This document shows positions 24,375 to 33,186 of a stretch of DNA of 64,000 nt, piece after piece. Positions within the stretch are counted from its first letter, which is position 1; each line of letters starts with the position of its first letter. The notes under the pieces were generated by a model, which saw only the letters and a list, made by a program, of their open reading frames with translations, was not told where the DNA came from and did no database searches. The translations under genes and the position numbers were made by a program. Origin of the DNA: Paenibacillus beijingensis (GTDB lineage: Bacteria > Bacillota > Bacilli > Paenibacillales > Paenibacillaceae); contig NZ_CP011058.1 of the NCBI RefSeq assembly GCF_000961095.1, positions 558,001 to 622,000 of the forward strand, given 5' to 3'.

Positions 24375-25136
24375 TTATTCGGCTACGAGCACTTCCACCC
24401 CTTTTTTCTCCAGCTCTCTCTTATACGTATCGTCGATCTCATTAATAATCAGCTTGTCGATTTCGGAAATATCGCATAGGTGACAAAATACTTTTTTGTT
24501 CAGCTTGCTGCTGTCCGTGACCATGATCACTTCTTCGGCCGCTTCGATCATCGCTTTCTTTGTTTCGACTTCCTGCATCGTCCGGTTCGAAATGCCGAAG
24601 TTCAAATCGATCGCGTCGCAGCCCAGAAACGTCTTGTTGACGTGAACCTTTTTGAAAAAATCGACGGTTTGATCGCCTGCGAGCGTGTACACGGATTCGT
24701 TCAGAATCCCGCCGGATACCATCAGCTTGACGTTGCGCTTATGCGCCATTTCCATCGATATTTTGATATCGTTGGTCAGCACGGTCAGTTTCTGCTGCTT
24801 GATGTTTTTGGACACTTCCAGCGTCGTGGAGCCGGAATCGAAAATGACGATATCGCCGTCCTCGATCATGCCGGCAGCCATGGCGCCGATTTTTCGTTTC
24901 GCTTCCATATTCGCTTCCAATTTGCTCGCCGAAGGGATCTCGTACGAAAATTTGTTCATAATCGACATGACCCCGCCGTGGATTTTCACGACAAGCCCTT
25001 TCTCCGCAAGCTCGTCGAGATCCCGCCGGATCGTAACCTTCGACACGTCAAAGGCCGTGCTTAATTCATTTATGTTTGCCTTCTTTTTTTTGTTAATGTA
25101 TTGCAGTATTTTCTCCTGGCGTTCGATCTGGAACAC
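24375..25136 (-). CDS. DeoR-family transcriptional regulator of the BMP/FGGY cluster
   Basis: A 253-residue regulator. The N-terminal helix-turn-helix spans about residues 6-58 (EKILQYINKKKKANINELST, VSKVTIRRDLDELAEKGLVV, KIHGGV). The sensor domain includes FDSGSTTLEVSKNI and FLGCDAIDLNFGISNRTMQE. GTG start at 25136 after an AGAGGTT-type site. It lies between the kinase/peptidase genes and the importer operon, all on one strand, so it probably represses both in response to a phosphorylated sugar made by the FGGY kinase. Confidence 0.9.
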   Translation of the reverse strand: MFQIERQEKILQYINKKKKANINELSTAFDVSKVTIRRDLDELAEKGLVVKIHGGVMSIMNKFSYEIPSASKLEANMEAKRKIGAMAAGMIEDGDIVIFDSGSTTLEVSKNIKQQKLTVLTNDIKISMEMAHKRNVKLMVSGGILNESVYTLAGDQTVDFFKKVHVNKTFLGCDAIDLNFGISNRTMQEVETKKAMIEAAEEVIMVTDSSKLNKKVFCHLCDISEIDKLIINEIDDTYKRELEKKGVEVLVAE

Positions 25137-25280
25137 GTTACCACAACCTCTGCATTCGAATAACTTAGCTTAGACATTTTAATTCCTTGCAGCAGCGCCA
25201 ATTCCTGCTTTACCCTATTATGAACGATTGTAAGCGCGAACAAAACATGCTTTCACAAAGTCTAAATAACCGGAGCCAAG

Positions 25281-25305
25281 AAAGGGCCCGGCCTGGGGCC
25301 GAGCC
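25281..25305 (-). terminator. Hairpin after the FGGY kinase gene
   Basis: On the minus strand GGCTCGG pairs with CCGGGCC around CCCCAGG and is followed by CTTTCTT. The T-run is weak. It would separate the M42-FGGY transcript from the regulator gene. Confidence 0.45.
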
Positions 25306-25365
25306 TCCATTCTCTGCTTCCGAGCTCTTACCGTTTCGATCAAGCGCTTCAATCAAGTATATCGA

Positions 25366-26883
25366 TCAGGCGTTCAAATAGACATCTGTCGTTTCGTGCA
25401 TCCAATCTTTGAAATTCGGATAAATTTTGCGGTACTGGCCGAAAATTTGCCGGTACTTCAGATGATTGCCGTAATCGGGTTTGATCACTTTATCGAACCT
25501 CACCATCGCCCTGACCGCTTCTTCCAGACTCGGGTAGATCCCGGCCGCAGCGGCCGCGCTGATCGCGGCGCCCAGACACGGAGCTTGCGGCTCCGAAGGG
25601 ACGTTGACGACGACATTGCTGACGTCGGCATGAATTTGCAGGAACAAATCGGACTGGGTCGTACCGCCGGCGATATTGATCTCATGAACCGGGAATCCGT
25701 TCTCGCGGAATTGGGCGAGCAGATTTTCCGTGCCGAACGCGATGCCTTCCATCAGCGCGCGGTACATATGCGCTCTCGTATGATGGAGCGACAGCCCGTA
25801 AAACATGCCCCTCACTTTCGAATCGAGATAAGGGTGCCGGTTGCCCTGCCAATAATCGAGCACGACCAAACCGTCCGAACCGATCGGCAGCTCTTTCGCT
25901 TCGCGGTTCAGAATATCGTAGGCGCTTTCCTCGCCGCCTTCCAAATCTTTGCATAGCTCCCGTTTGAACCAGCTCAAAATTGAACCGGAAGAAACCTGTC
26001 CCCGGTATGCCGTATAGTAGCCTTTGATCAAATTGTCCGGTCCGGTGTTGATGCCGCCTTCGTTAAACATCGCTTCCTCCGTCAGCGCCATCGCGAGGTT
26101 GGAGGAGCCGGTAATAAGCGCGATTTTCCCCGGTTCGTACACCCCCATGCCGAGAACGCCGATCGAAGCATCGATTCCGCCCTGCGCCACCAGTGTGTCA
26201 TATCCGAGACCAAGCTCGTCGGCCGCTTCCTTCGTAATCGTCCCGATCGCATCTCCGACCGCGAACACGCGCTGCTTCGGGAATTTCGCGACCGCTTCCT
26301 CCATCTCCAGCCGCCGGTAAAAATCTTCCGCGAAGCCGCCCTCCCGAGCATTGTATCCCCAGTTGCAGGAATTGTTGATGTTGATCGACCACATTCCCGT
26401 CAGCCGATAGGTCAGCCAATCCTGGTATTCGCAAAATATTTCCGCTTTGTCGTAATGCTCCCGCTCGTTTCTCTTCAGCCACAACAGCTTGCCCGGCATC
26501 CATTCGGCCGACAGCCTCGAGCCGGTCAGCTCGGCAATATCGATCACTTCCTGCGCGGCCCGCACGTCCATCCAGATCAGACTGTCCCGCACCGGGGTGC
26601 CGTCTTCTATGCACAGCACGACGCTGCAGCTGGTCGTCGCCGAGCTGATCGCGGCGATTCTCTCCTTGGCGATTCCCGTCGCCGCAAGGCCCTTCCTTAC
26701 ACTCTCCTTCAGCGCCGCCCACCAATCGTCCGGCGACTGCTCCGCCCAGCCGGGATGCAAATGCTTCGTTTCGTATTCGGTGGCGGAGAAGCCAAGCGGA
26801 TTGCCCTGCAGATCGTAGAAGCCGACCCTTACGCTTCCGGTGCCGCCGTCGATTCCCATCAGCACGTCCCGTTCCAATCCCAT
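25366..26883 (-). CDS. FGGY-family carbohydrate kinase
   Basis: A 505-residue ATP-dependent sugar kinase. The N-terminal ATPase fold has MGIDGGTGSVRVGFYDLQG; the C-terminal domain has the FGGY-type GGTTQSDLFLQIHADVSNVV and APCLGAAISAAAAAGIYPSL. RhaB, ribulokinase and xylulokinase relatives share these; overall it looks most like the D-ribulokinase/YoaC-like group, but the sugar cannot be assigned. It starts 31 bases after the M42 peptidase gene and precedes the regulator. Confidence 0.9.
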   Translation of the reverse strand: MGLERDVLMGIDGGTGSVRVGFYDLQGNPLGFSATEYETKHLHPGWAEQSPDDWWAALKESVRKGLAATGIAKERIAAISSATTSCSVVLCIEDGTPVRDSLIWMDVRAAQEVIDIAELTGSRLSAEWMPGKLLWLKRNEREHYDKAEIFCEYQDWLTYRLTGMWSININNSCNWGYNAREGGFAEDFYRRLEMEEAVAKFPKQRVFAVGDAIGTITKEAADELGLGYDTLVAQGGIDASIGVLGMGVYEPGKIALITGSSNLAMALTEEAMFNEGGINTGPDNLIKGYYTAYRGQVSSGSILSWFKRELCKDLEGGEESAYDILNREAKELPIGSDGLVVLDYWQGNRHPYLDSKVRGMFYGLSLHHTRAHMYRALMEGIAFGTENLLAQFRENGFPVHEINIAGGTTQSDLFLQIHADVSNVVVNVPSEPQAPCLGAAISAAAAAGIYPSLEEAVRAMVRFDKVIKPDYGNHLKYRQIFGQYRKIYPNFKDWMHETTDVYLNA

Positions 26884-26913
26884 CCTCCCTTTCTGTCGCG
26901 TTATCCGCCCGGT

Positions 26914-28020
26914 TTAATACCGGTTCAAATTAAAATTCCGGTCGACGGAGGCAAGAAATCCGGCAACCAGCAGCCCGACCTGCTCCAAATCCCGCAAATC
27001 GCACGTTTCCATCGGGGAATGGCTGTAACGGTCCGGCATGCCCATATCGAGACAAGGGATTCCGTCATTTTCCAGCTGCAAATAAGCCGTATCCGTCAGC
27101 GCCCCGCGCGCCGCGCTTCGCTGCAGCGGAATGTCCAGCTCCTGCGCCGTCTTTTTGAGCAATTGGTACATGCCCTGGTGCGCAATGTTGCCGTTCAACG
27201 TTCCTTTCCCATGAAAATTGAACATCGTCACCGCAGGACCTCCGCCCAGGACGACATTGTTCACGCCCCGCTGATCCGGCGTATCGCCGGCGCCCGGCCC
27301 GAGCAAACAGATCGCCATATCCGTCTTCACCGATCTTGCCGCCATCATCGCCCCTCTTGCGTTAAACTCCTCCATCACCGTTCCGACGAGATGAACCGTA
27401 CAACGCGGCCGTTGATCCGAGATGATTGACGCGATCTGAACGAGATTGGTCAATCCGGCGGCATCGTCGATATAGGCCCCTGCCACGCGGCTGTCCAGCA
27501 TCTCGACATAATGAGGGGCAAACGTAACCGGACAGCCGACGTAAATGCCCAGCTCGTTCACCTGCTTCTCGCTCTTGGCGCCGATATCGACAAATAGCGA
27601 GGAGAACGGGTCGACTTTCGCTTTGTCCTCCGGCGATTGAATGTGATACGCTTTCGCCCCGATCATGCCCGGAAAATATTGTCCGTTCTCGCTGCCGACC
27701 ATAACGGCGATTCCTTGCACGATCTTCTCGGAGATGCCCCCGACCCGCTCGATGCGCAGAAACCCGTCCGGCTCGATCCGGCTAATAACGAACCCGATCA
27801 CATCCATATGCGCAAACACCATCACATTCGGAGCCTCCGGATCGGTCCCTTCGATGGTGCCGATGACATTGCCTATTTTATCGATCTTCACCCGGTCCGC
27901 GTACCGGGACAAATCCTCTTTGAACTTGTAAGCCATACGCGATTCGTAGCCGGAAAGGCGGATTGTGCCCATGTAATCTTTCAACGTCGATTTCAGTTCG
28001 TCTGGCTGCAGCAACGGCAA
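26914..28020 (-). CDS. M42-family metallopeptidase (glutamyl aminopeptidase/cellulase-like)
   Basis: A 368-residue dinuclear metal peptidase. H71 and D73 lie in AHMDVIGF, bridging D186 in YIDDAAGLT, catalytic E217 and E218 in VMEEFNARGA, and the late His in DRYSHSPMET. Such enzymes form large tetrahedral aminopeptidases. TTG 28020 or TTG 28014 is the start; the second has AAGGAG at better spacing. Its place ahead of a sugar kinase is unexpected; it may release an amino group or dipeptide from the imported compound. Confidence 0.88.
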   Translation of the reverse strand: MPLLQPDELKSTLKDYMGTIRLSGYESRMAYKFKEDLSRYADRVKIDKIGNVIGTIEGTDPEAPNVMVFAHMDVIGFVISRIEPDGFLRIERVGGISEKIVQGIAVMVGSENGQYFPGMIGAKAYHIQSPEDKAKVDPFSSLFVDIGAKSEKQVNELGIYVGCPVTFAPHYVEMLDSRVAGAYIDDAAGLTNLVQIASIISDQRPRCTVHLVGTVMEEFNARGAMMAARSVKTDMAICLLGPGAGDTPDQRGVNNVVLGGGPAVTMFNFHGKGTLNGNIAHQGMYQLLKKTAQELDIPLQRSAARGALTDTAYLQLENDGIPCLDMGMPDRYSHSPMETCDLRDLEQVGLLVAGFLASVDRNFNLNRY

Positions 28021-28081
28021 AAGCTCCTTCCGCGAAAAGAAACAGTTTTGCGTCTTTTCGTGATTCTTTTTGTTCTAAAAT

Positions 28082-28095
28082 GATCCTTTATGATT
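28082..28095. promoter_or_regulatory. Candidate DeoR operator (site 2)
   Basis: GATCCTTTATGATT differs in one base from the site at 24207-24220 and lies just downstream of the promoter at 28110-28139, a position expected for a repressor. Confidence 0.5.
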
Positions 28096-28109
28096 ATATT
28101 TTTCTTTTT

Positions 28110-28139
28110 ATTATATAAAACAACTCAATCTCTTGTAAA
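28110..28139 (-). promoter_or_regulatory. Promoter for the M42-FGGY transcript
   Basis: On the minus strand TTTACA (28134-28139), an 18-base spacer and TATAAT (28110-28115). Confidence 0.55.
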
Positions 28140-28155
28140 GTTTACTTACATGTAG

Positions 28156-28785
28156 TCATTGAATTACAGCCAAGTCCCCGATCATTTTAACTAAAGAAAC
28201 GACCCCAAACACGATCAAAACGATTCCCGATAACCGGTTTATCCATCGCATCGCGTTTGCGTTTAGCATTTGTCTGACGGTTCCGGTAACAATGCTTAAA
28301 AATAACCACCATATCATGGAGCCGATAAATATCCCGATTACCATCTGAAATGAACTTAATGTCATCGTTCCGCTCGTTCCGATCCCGGCAAAAACGCCGA
28401 GAAAAGATAAAATGGTCAACGGATTGGTCATCGTCAAAAAGAACGTCGTCACATAGGCCGCCGTTAAACGATCCATCCTTTTTACGTCACCGCTGTCATT
28501 CGTCTTCGTATTCGTCTTCATCGCTTGATAGCCCAAATAACAGAGAAAAAGTCCGCCGAACAGTCGAATCCACATCTGCTGTCCGATCAATAGTTCCGTA
28601 ATGACATTAAAACCGACAGCGGCAATCAAGCCGTAAAGAGCGTCTGCCGAAGCGGCGCCTAACCCGGAAACGAATCCGAATAGTCTCCCCTGGTTTAACG
28701 TCCTTTTGATGCACAAAACACCAATGGGTCCGACAGGCGCGGCAATCGATAATCCGATCAGAATCCCCTTCAATAAGATCAGCAT
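28156..28785 (-). CDS. LysE-family amino-acid exporter
   Basis: A 209-residue membrane protein with about six hydrophobic segments. The LysE/RhtB signature is at the N-terminus (GLSIAAPVGPIGVLCIKRTL), and TMTNPLTILSFLGVFAGI is conserved later. Exports amino acids or derivatives; substrate not assignable. It stands alone; the 28786-28993 interval shows nothing else. Confidence 0.9.
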   Translation of the reverse strand: MLILLKGILIGLSIAAPVGPIGVLCIKRTLNQGRLFGFVSGLGAASADALYGLIAAVGFNVITELLIGQQMWIRLFGGLFLCYLGYQAMKTNTKTNDSGDVKRMDRLTAAYVTTFFLTMTNPLTILSFLGVFAGIGTSGTMTLSSFQMVIGIFIGSMIWWLFLSIVTGTVRQMLNANAMRWINRLSGIVLIVFGVVSLVKMIGDLAVIQ

Positions 28786-28993
28786 CGTCGTCGTGTCCTT
28801 TCGCGAACAACCTTTCCGTTATCATAGCACCCCTATCCGTTTTCTGGAAACAAAATGTTCATTTTTCGCCAATAAAGTCCGAGTTTTTTTTGCTTTTTTG
28901 GATAAATTAATGATGTTGTTCGACAAAAATGGCGGCTTAAAGCGTTAACACCGGCTGTTTCAGGGTAAGAACCGGATAAGAGGTGATGACATA

Positions 28994-29209
28994 ATGGATA
29001 TACTTCGGCGTTTTTTTCTGTTTATCGGCGGTTTTATGTATCCGGCCATTCTGCTGACGGTTGTCCTGCTCGTGCTGCTGATTCTTTGGGCGAGAAAAAA
29101 AGACAGAACGCACAAAAGCTTTCTTTACCGCGATACGTCGGACAAACTGGATGCTGCACAGCCGGAGGACGAAAGCGGAAAACACCGCAAGTCTCCTCAT
29201 AAAGTATAA
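28994..29209 (+). CDS. Small single-pass membrane protein, function unknown
   Basis: 71 residues. One strong hydrophobic segment at about residues 15-33 (YPAILLTVVLLVLLILW) is followed by a basic then acidic hydrophilic tail. AGAGGTG lies eight bases before the ATG. Downstream is a clear terminator, so it is a monocistronic unit. No family recognised. Confidence 0.65.
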   Translation: MDILRRFFLFIGGFMYPAILLTVVLLVLLILWARKKDRTHKSFLYRDTSDKLDAAQPEDESGKHRKSPHKV

Positions 29210-29292
29210 TGAGGATGCCGGATGAAGCTGCGGCCTCGACACCAGGCTCGTTCCCCGTTCCCCGCATGTAATCGGTATTTGGAGTTACCCAT

Positions 29293-29352
29293 ACCCGGGT
29301 TATTGGAGAATTCGGTCGTTCACGCCGAAATGTCTCCAGCAGCCCGGGTTTT
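29293..29352 (+). terminator. Multi-stem terminator
   Basis: ACCCGGG pairs with CCCGGGT at the base; nested inside are TTGGAGA with TCTCCAG and TTCGG with CCGAA. It ends in GGGTTTT. It closes the small membrane protein transcript. Confidence 0.65.
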
Positions 29353-29480
29353 CATGTTTTTTGCTTACATATATCAATGTTGATTTCAACGGAAGGTTGG
29401 AGTAACGTAATTTTTAAGATGATTTGAAGAATGCTGATTGTGCAAAGTCATTTTAAATATTGAGATGGAGGACACAACGA

Positions 29481-30233
29481 ATGATTCGCTTAAAAACACC
29501 TGAGCAGATCGAACGGATGCGTCTCGCCGGAAGCATCGTTGCCGGCTGCCACCGCGAGATCGCAGGCATGATCAAACCGGGGATTACGACTCTTGAAATT
29601 GACGCATTCGTAGAGGATATGATTCGCAAGCAGGGCGCGATTCCCTATACGGTCGGCTACAATGGTTATCCTTTCGCCACTTGCGCTTCCGTCAACGATG
29701 TTATTGCGCACGGCTTTCCAAACGCCACCCCGCTTCAAGAAGGGGATATCGTGACAATCGATATTGTAGTCGAGGCGGGCGGTTATTTGGGCGATTCGGC
29801 ATGGACCTATGCGGTCGGCGAAATCTCCGAATCGTCGCGCAAGCTGATGAACGTCACCCGCGAATGTCTCGACATCGGAATCGAAAAAGCGGTCGCAGGC
29901 AACCGGATCGGCGATGTCATGCACGCTTTGCAGCAGCATGCCGAGAGCAGCGGATTTTCCGTCGTGCGCGATTTGCTTGGACACGGCATCGGCACGGAGC
30001 TGCACGAGGAACCGAACATCTCCCATGTCGGCAAGCCGGGCAAAGGCTTCCGTTTAAAAGAAGGGATGGTGTTTACAATCGAGCCGATGATTAACGAAGG
30101 CACCTTTTATATGCAAATCGATCGCGACGGATGGACCTGCCGCACGGCGGACGGCAAGCGCTCGGCCCAATATGAGCACACCATCGCCATAACCGCAGAC
30201 GGACCGCTCATATTGACCGATCAGAACGGATAG
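29481..30233 (+). CDS. map: Type I methionine aminopeptidase
   Basis: A 250-residue cytosolic metalloenzyme that removes the initiator methionine from new proteins. Ligands are in place: TIDIVVEAGGYLGDSAWTYA (two Asp), LLGHGIGTELHEEPNI (His), FTIEPMI (Glu) and YEHTIAI (Glu). ATG 29481 has GGAGG nine bases upstream. It is not in a ribosomal-protein operon and is therefore probably an additional copy beside the usual one. Confidence 0.93.
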   Translation: MIRLKTPEQIERMRLAGSIVAGCHREIAGMIKPGITTLEIDAFVEDMIRKQGAIPYTVGYNGYPFATCASVNDVIAHGFPNATPLQEGDIVTIDIVVEAGGYLGDSAWTYAVGEISESSRKLMNVTRECLDIGIEKAVAGNRIGDVMHALQQHAESSGFSVVRDLLGHGIGTELHEEPNISHVGKPGKGFRLKEGMVFTIEPMINEGTFYMQIDRDGWTCRTADGKRSAQYEHTIAITADGPLILTDQNG

Positions 30234-30307
30234 GCCGGCAGTATTCCGAGAAATCTTCCAAAACCTGCATGCGGCCGGATGGCGGATCGCGCGGATGCAG
30301 CCCAACT

Positions 30308-31726
30308 CTACCGGTTCCGCAGCAGCTTGAGTCCGGCGGCCTGCTGCGGGTCCTCCTCCGCCAGCTTGGAGCGCAGACGCTCCATTAAACGGTAAGCCGT
30401 TTTGTCGGTAAGCTCGCCGTCTACGGTCAATCCTTCGGCTTGCTGAAAATGCTGCAATGCCGTTACGGTTGATTCATTGAAAATTCCGGGCGAATCCCCG
30501 GTCTTGTAGCCGAGCGCTACCAGCATGGACTGCAGTGTTTTGACGTTATCTCCGTAATCGTTCCTTTTCAGATGAATTCCGGTCGGAATTGCCGGCAGCG
30601 ATGCGTAAGAGGGAGGCTCAACTTTTTCGTCCGGATCGACACCCCTCTTATGGATCCATTCGCCGTTCGGCGTTTTCCACTGCGCTTCCGTCAGCTTCAA
30701 AACGGAGCGATCGCGGAATTGGCCGAACGTTTGCACAATCCCTTTCCCGAACGTCGTCGTCCCGACAACCGTCGCCCCCGCCGATTCCTTCAGCGCGGCG
30801 GTCAGCACTTCGGCTGCGCTTGCCGTCTGGCCGTCAACCAGTACGACGATTGGCAGCTGAATCGGTTTTTGCTGCTTGGAACGGTAGGTTTGGACTTTCT
30901 TCTTGTCTTTATGGTCTACCTCCAGAACGAGCTTGCCCTTCGGCACGAGCCGGTTGGCGATTTCGATCGTCGGTACGAGCAGACCGCCCGGGTTGGAGCG
31001 CATGTCCAGCAGCAGCGATTTCATCCCTTTCTTCTGAAGCGAATCAAACGCTTTGTTGAATTCATCGGCCGTTGACTGCGCAAAGCGGGAAATCGTTATT
31101 TTTCCGATTCCGTCATTTTTCATCTCCGAGGATACGGTCGTAACCGGAATTTGCGCACGGGTCAATTCCGTCACGATCTGCTTGCCCGTTCCCGGACGCA
31201 ACAGCGTCACCTTAACCTTCGTCCCTTCTTTTCCGCGCAGCAGGCCGACTAGCTCGGCCATCGATTTGCCGCTGACAGCCGTACCGTCCACCTTCGCCAG
31301 CAGATCGCCCGCCATCAGACCGTTCTTCTCGGCCGGCGTTCCTTTAATGACGGAGTCAATGATATAGTTTCCGTCCTCAATCCTTACCTCGACTCCGATT
31401 CCGACAAACTCAGGCTGGTAGCTCTTCATATAATCTTCGCCTTGTTCGCCGGGCAAATAGACGGAATACGGGTCTTCCAATGAGGCGACCATCCCTTTCA
31501 CGGCACCGTTTATAAGCTGACCGGGCTTTACCCCGAATAAATAATCGTTCTTGATTTCCTGATACGATTTGCTCAAATTGCCGAACGCTTTCTCCGAAAG
31601 AATCGGATACTGCAGCGTCATCGACAACCGTCCGATCATAAACCCGACCAGCAAAAATATAAACGCCGCCAAAATGCCGAAAGTCGAATAACGCCTTCTT
31701 CCGTCCCTGTTTTTGACCCATTGCAT
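30308..31726 (-). CDS. S41-family carboxy-terminal processing protease (CtpB-like)
   Basis: A 472-residue membrane-anchored serine protease. Residues about 15-40 form the N-terminal anchor, a PDZ domain spans about 105-185, and the S41 catalytic core follows with the Ser-Lys dyad (Ser in GQTASAAEVL, Lys in FGKGIVQTFG, about 25 residues apart). A C-terminal peptidoglycan-binding domain follows (NVKTLQSMLVALGYKTGD). In Bacillus, CtpB cleaves SpoIVFA to activate sigma-K. ATG 31726 has GGAG eight bases upstream. Confidence 0.93.
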   Translation of the reverse strand: MQWVKNRDGRRRYSTFGILAAFIFLLVGFMIGRLSMTLQYPILSEKAFGNLSKSYQEIKNDYLFGVKPGQLINGAVKGMVASLEDPYSVYLPGEQGEDYMKSYQPEFVGIGVEVRIEDGNYIIDSVIKGTPAEKNGLMAGDLLAKVDGTAVSGKSMAELVGLLRGKEGTKVKVTLLRPGTGKQIVTELTRAQIPVTTVSSEMKNDGIGKITISRFAQSTADEFNKAFDSLQKKGMKSLLLDMRSNPGGLLVPTIEIANRLVPKGKLVLEVDHKDKKKVQTYRSKQQKPIQLPIVVLVDGQTASAAEVLTAALKESAGATVVGTTTFGKGIVQTFGQFRDRSVLKLTEAQWKTPNGEWIHKRGVDPDEKVEPPSYASLPAIPTGIHLKRNDYGDNVKTLQSMLVALGYKTGDSPGIFNESTVTALQHFQQAEGLTVDGELTDKTAYRLMERLRSKLAEEDPQQAAGLKLLRNR

Positions 31727-31976
31727 CTTCATCGCTCCGTTCCAAATAACTGTATCTTTTACTTTATCCTATTCCGGCATTCGGTTCAAACCGCCGTATC
31801 TTCAGGGGGGTTCAGCAAGCCGCCATCAGCACCGCAACGCCGGCCCGGAGTGAAAGCCCGATTAGGATCCCCAATCAGTGTTACCACAGAGAAAGGCCGA
31901 TGCTTCTTGAACGAACCTGAAATTTGGGCTACAATCAACCTAGCTTACCGAGTGATGAGAGGAGCAGGAGAGAAAA

Positions 31977-32780
31977 ATGTACAAATTAATAGCCATTGAT
32001 GTGGACGATACACTGCTGACCGACGATCTGCAAGTGACGGACGCCACTCTCCAGGCGCTGGAGCAGGCGATCGCGCAAGGCGTCACCGTAACGCTGGCAA
32101 CGGGCAGAATGTTTGCTTCCGCCCGAAAAATTGCCGATCAAATCCGGTTAAACGTGCCGATCATTACGTACCAAGGGTCGATGGTCAAGACGCTGCTGGA
32201 CGGAAAAGTGCTCTATGAACGCAGTGTTCCGGAAGACGCGGCCAAACAGCTGTACGATTTCTGCGAGGAGAAAGGGCTGCACCTCCAGCTGTATATCGAC
32301 GATGTGCTCTATGTCAAAGAAGAAAATGAAAAGGCGCGTCTTTATTCCCAGCTGTCAAAAATCCCTTATGTCGTCGAACCCGATTACGACACTCTCCTTA
32401 CGAAGCCTTCTACCAAAATGCTGATCATCGATGATCCCGACGTGCTGGACGAAATCGCCCTCCAGCTGCAGCCGATCATTGGAGACCGTGTTCACATTAC
32501 GAAGTCAAAAGCGCATTACTTGGAGTTTTTGCATAAAGAAGGAACGAAAGGCCATGCTCTGCGTTTTATGGCCGAGCATATCGGCTGCACCATGGAGGAA
32601 ACGATCGCGATCGGCGATTCCTGGAACGACCGTGAAATGCTGATGGAAGCGGGGCTTGGCGTGGCCATGGACAACGCCCTTCCCGCGCTCAAAGAAATCG
32701 CCGGCTTCGTCACGAAGTCCAACAACGATGAAGGGGTCAAGCACGTTATCGATACGTTTATTTTGAATGCTGCGAAGTAA
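31977..32780 (+). CDS. Cof-type HAD-IIB hydrolase (sugar phosphatase-like)
   Basis: A 267-residue cytosolic phosphatase. Motif I DVDDTLL has nucleophile D8 and D10; motif II TGRMF; motif IV GDSWNDREML. The Cof-type cap lies between about residues 85 and 190. It acts on small phosphorylated metabolites such as sugar phosphates or FMN; specificity cannot be read. AGGAG-type site before the ATG, terminator after. Confidence 0.92.
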   Translation: MYKLIAIDVDDTLLTDDLQVTDATLQALEQAIAQGVTVTLATGRMFASARKIADQIRLNVPIITYQGSMVKTLLDGKVLYERSVPEDAAKQLYDFCEEKGLHLQLYIDDVLYVKEENEKARLYSQLSKIPYVVEPDYDTLLTKPSTKMLIIDDPDVLDEIALQLQPIIGDRVHITKSKAHYLEFLHKEGTKGHALRFMAEHIGCTMEETIAIGDSWNDREMLMEAGLGVAMDNALPALKEIAGFVTKSNNDEGVKHVIDTFILNAAK

Positions 32781-32807
32781 ATTTTTTTCTGCTTTGTAAA
32801 CCAGCTG

Positions 32808-32865
32808 AAAAAACCGTTTCTTCCAAAATGAATGGAATTCCATTCATTTGAAGAAACGGTTTTTT
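32808..32865 (+). terminator. Strong bidirectional terminator after the HAD gene
   Basis: AAAAAACCGTTTCTTC and its complement GAAGAAACGGTTTTTT form a long stem around a second palindrome, AATGAATGGAATTCCATTCATT-like, centred near 32837. T-runs on both strands. Confidence 0.85.
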
Positions 32866-32988
32866 CTTTACTCCCCACAAAAGACTGGCGGAGATGTTTT
32901 TAGCCGGAAAAGCGGGCGAGTGATTAGCATGGAAGCGAGATACGCAGCCGACGCTTGTCCCGGGTTCATAGAGTGAAAAGCAAGCGGA

Positions 32989-33107
32989 GCGGCTGACTCG
33001 TGACTGGAGAAGCGAAGCGTTCGCCTTTGTAGACGGATCGTAACCCTGCTAGGGTTATATTCAATACGATCCGGCTACAAGAGCGATCGGAAGCACGAGT
33101 CAGCCGC
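32989..33107 (-). repeat. Structured interspersed element, copy A
   Basis: A 14-bp outer stem, GCGGCTGACTCGTG (32989-33002) with its complement (33094-33107), encloses a conserved core: CTGGAGAAGCG then AGCGTTCGCCT on one side and AGCGATCGGAAG on the other. Inside is a second stem, TTGTAG plus CGGATCGTA (33027-33042) with the complement at 33065-33080, capped by the hairpin AACCCT-GCT-AGGGTT. Copy B at 37257-37413 shares the core but has different stem sequences that still pair. Strand is given as that of the gene upstream (sbp). The 32870-33186 interval holds no gene. Confidence 0.7.
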
Positions 33108-33186
33108 GCAGCGGCCGTTTTTCACCTACGAACCTGGGGATGCGCGCGATCGCAGCCCCATCCCAACCGACCGAAGGCTTTTTCGT

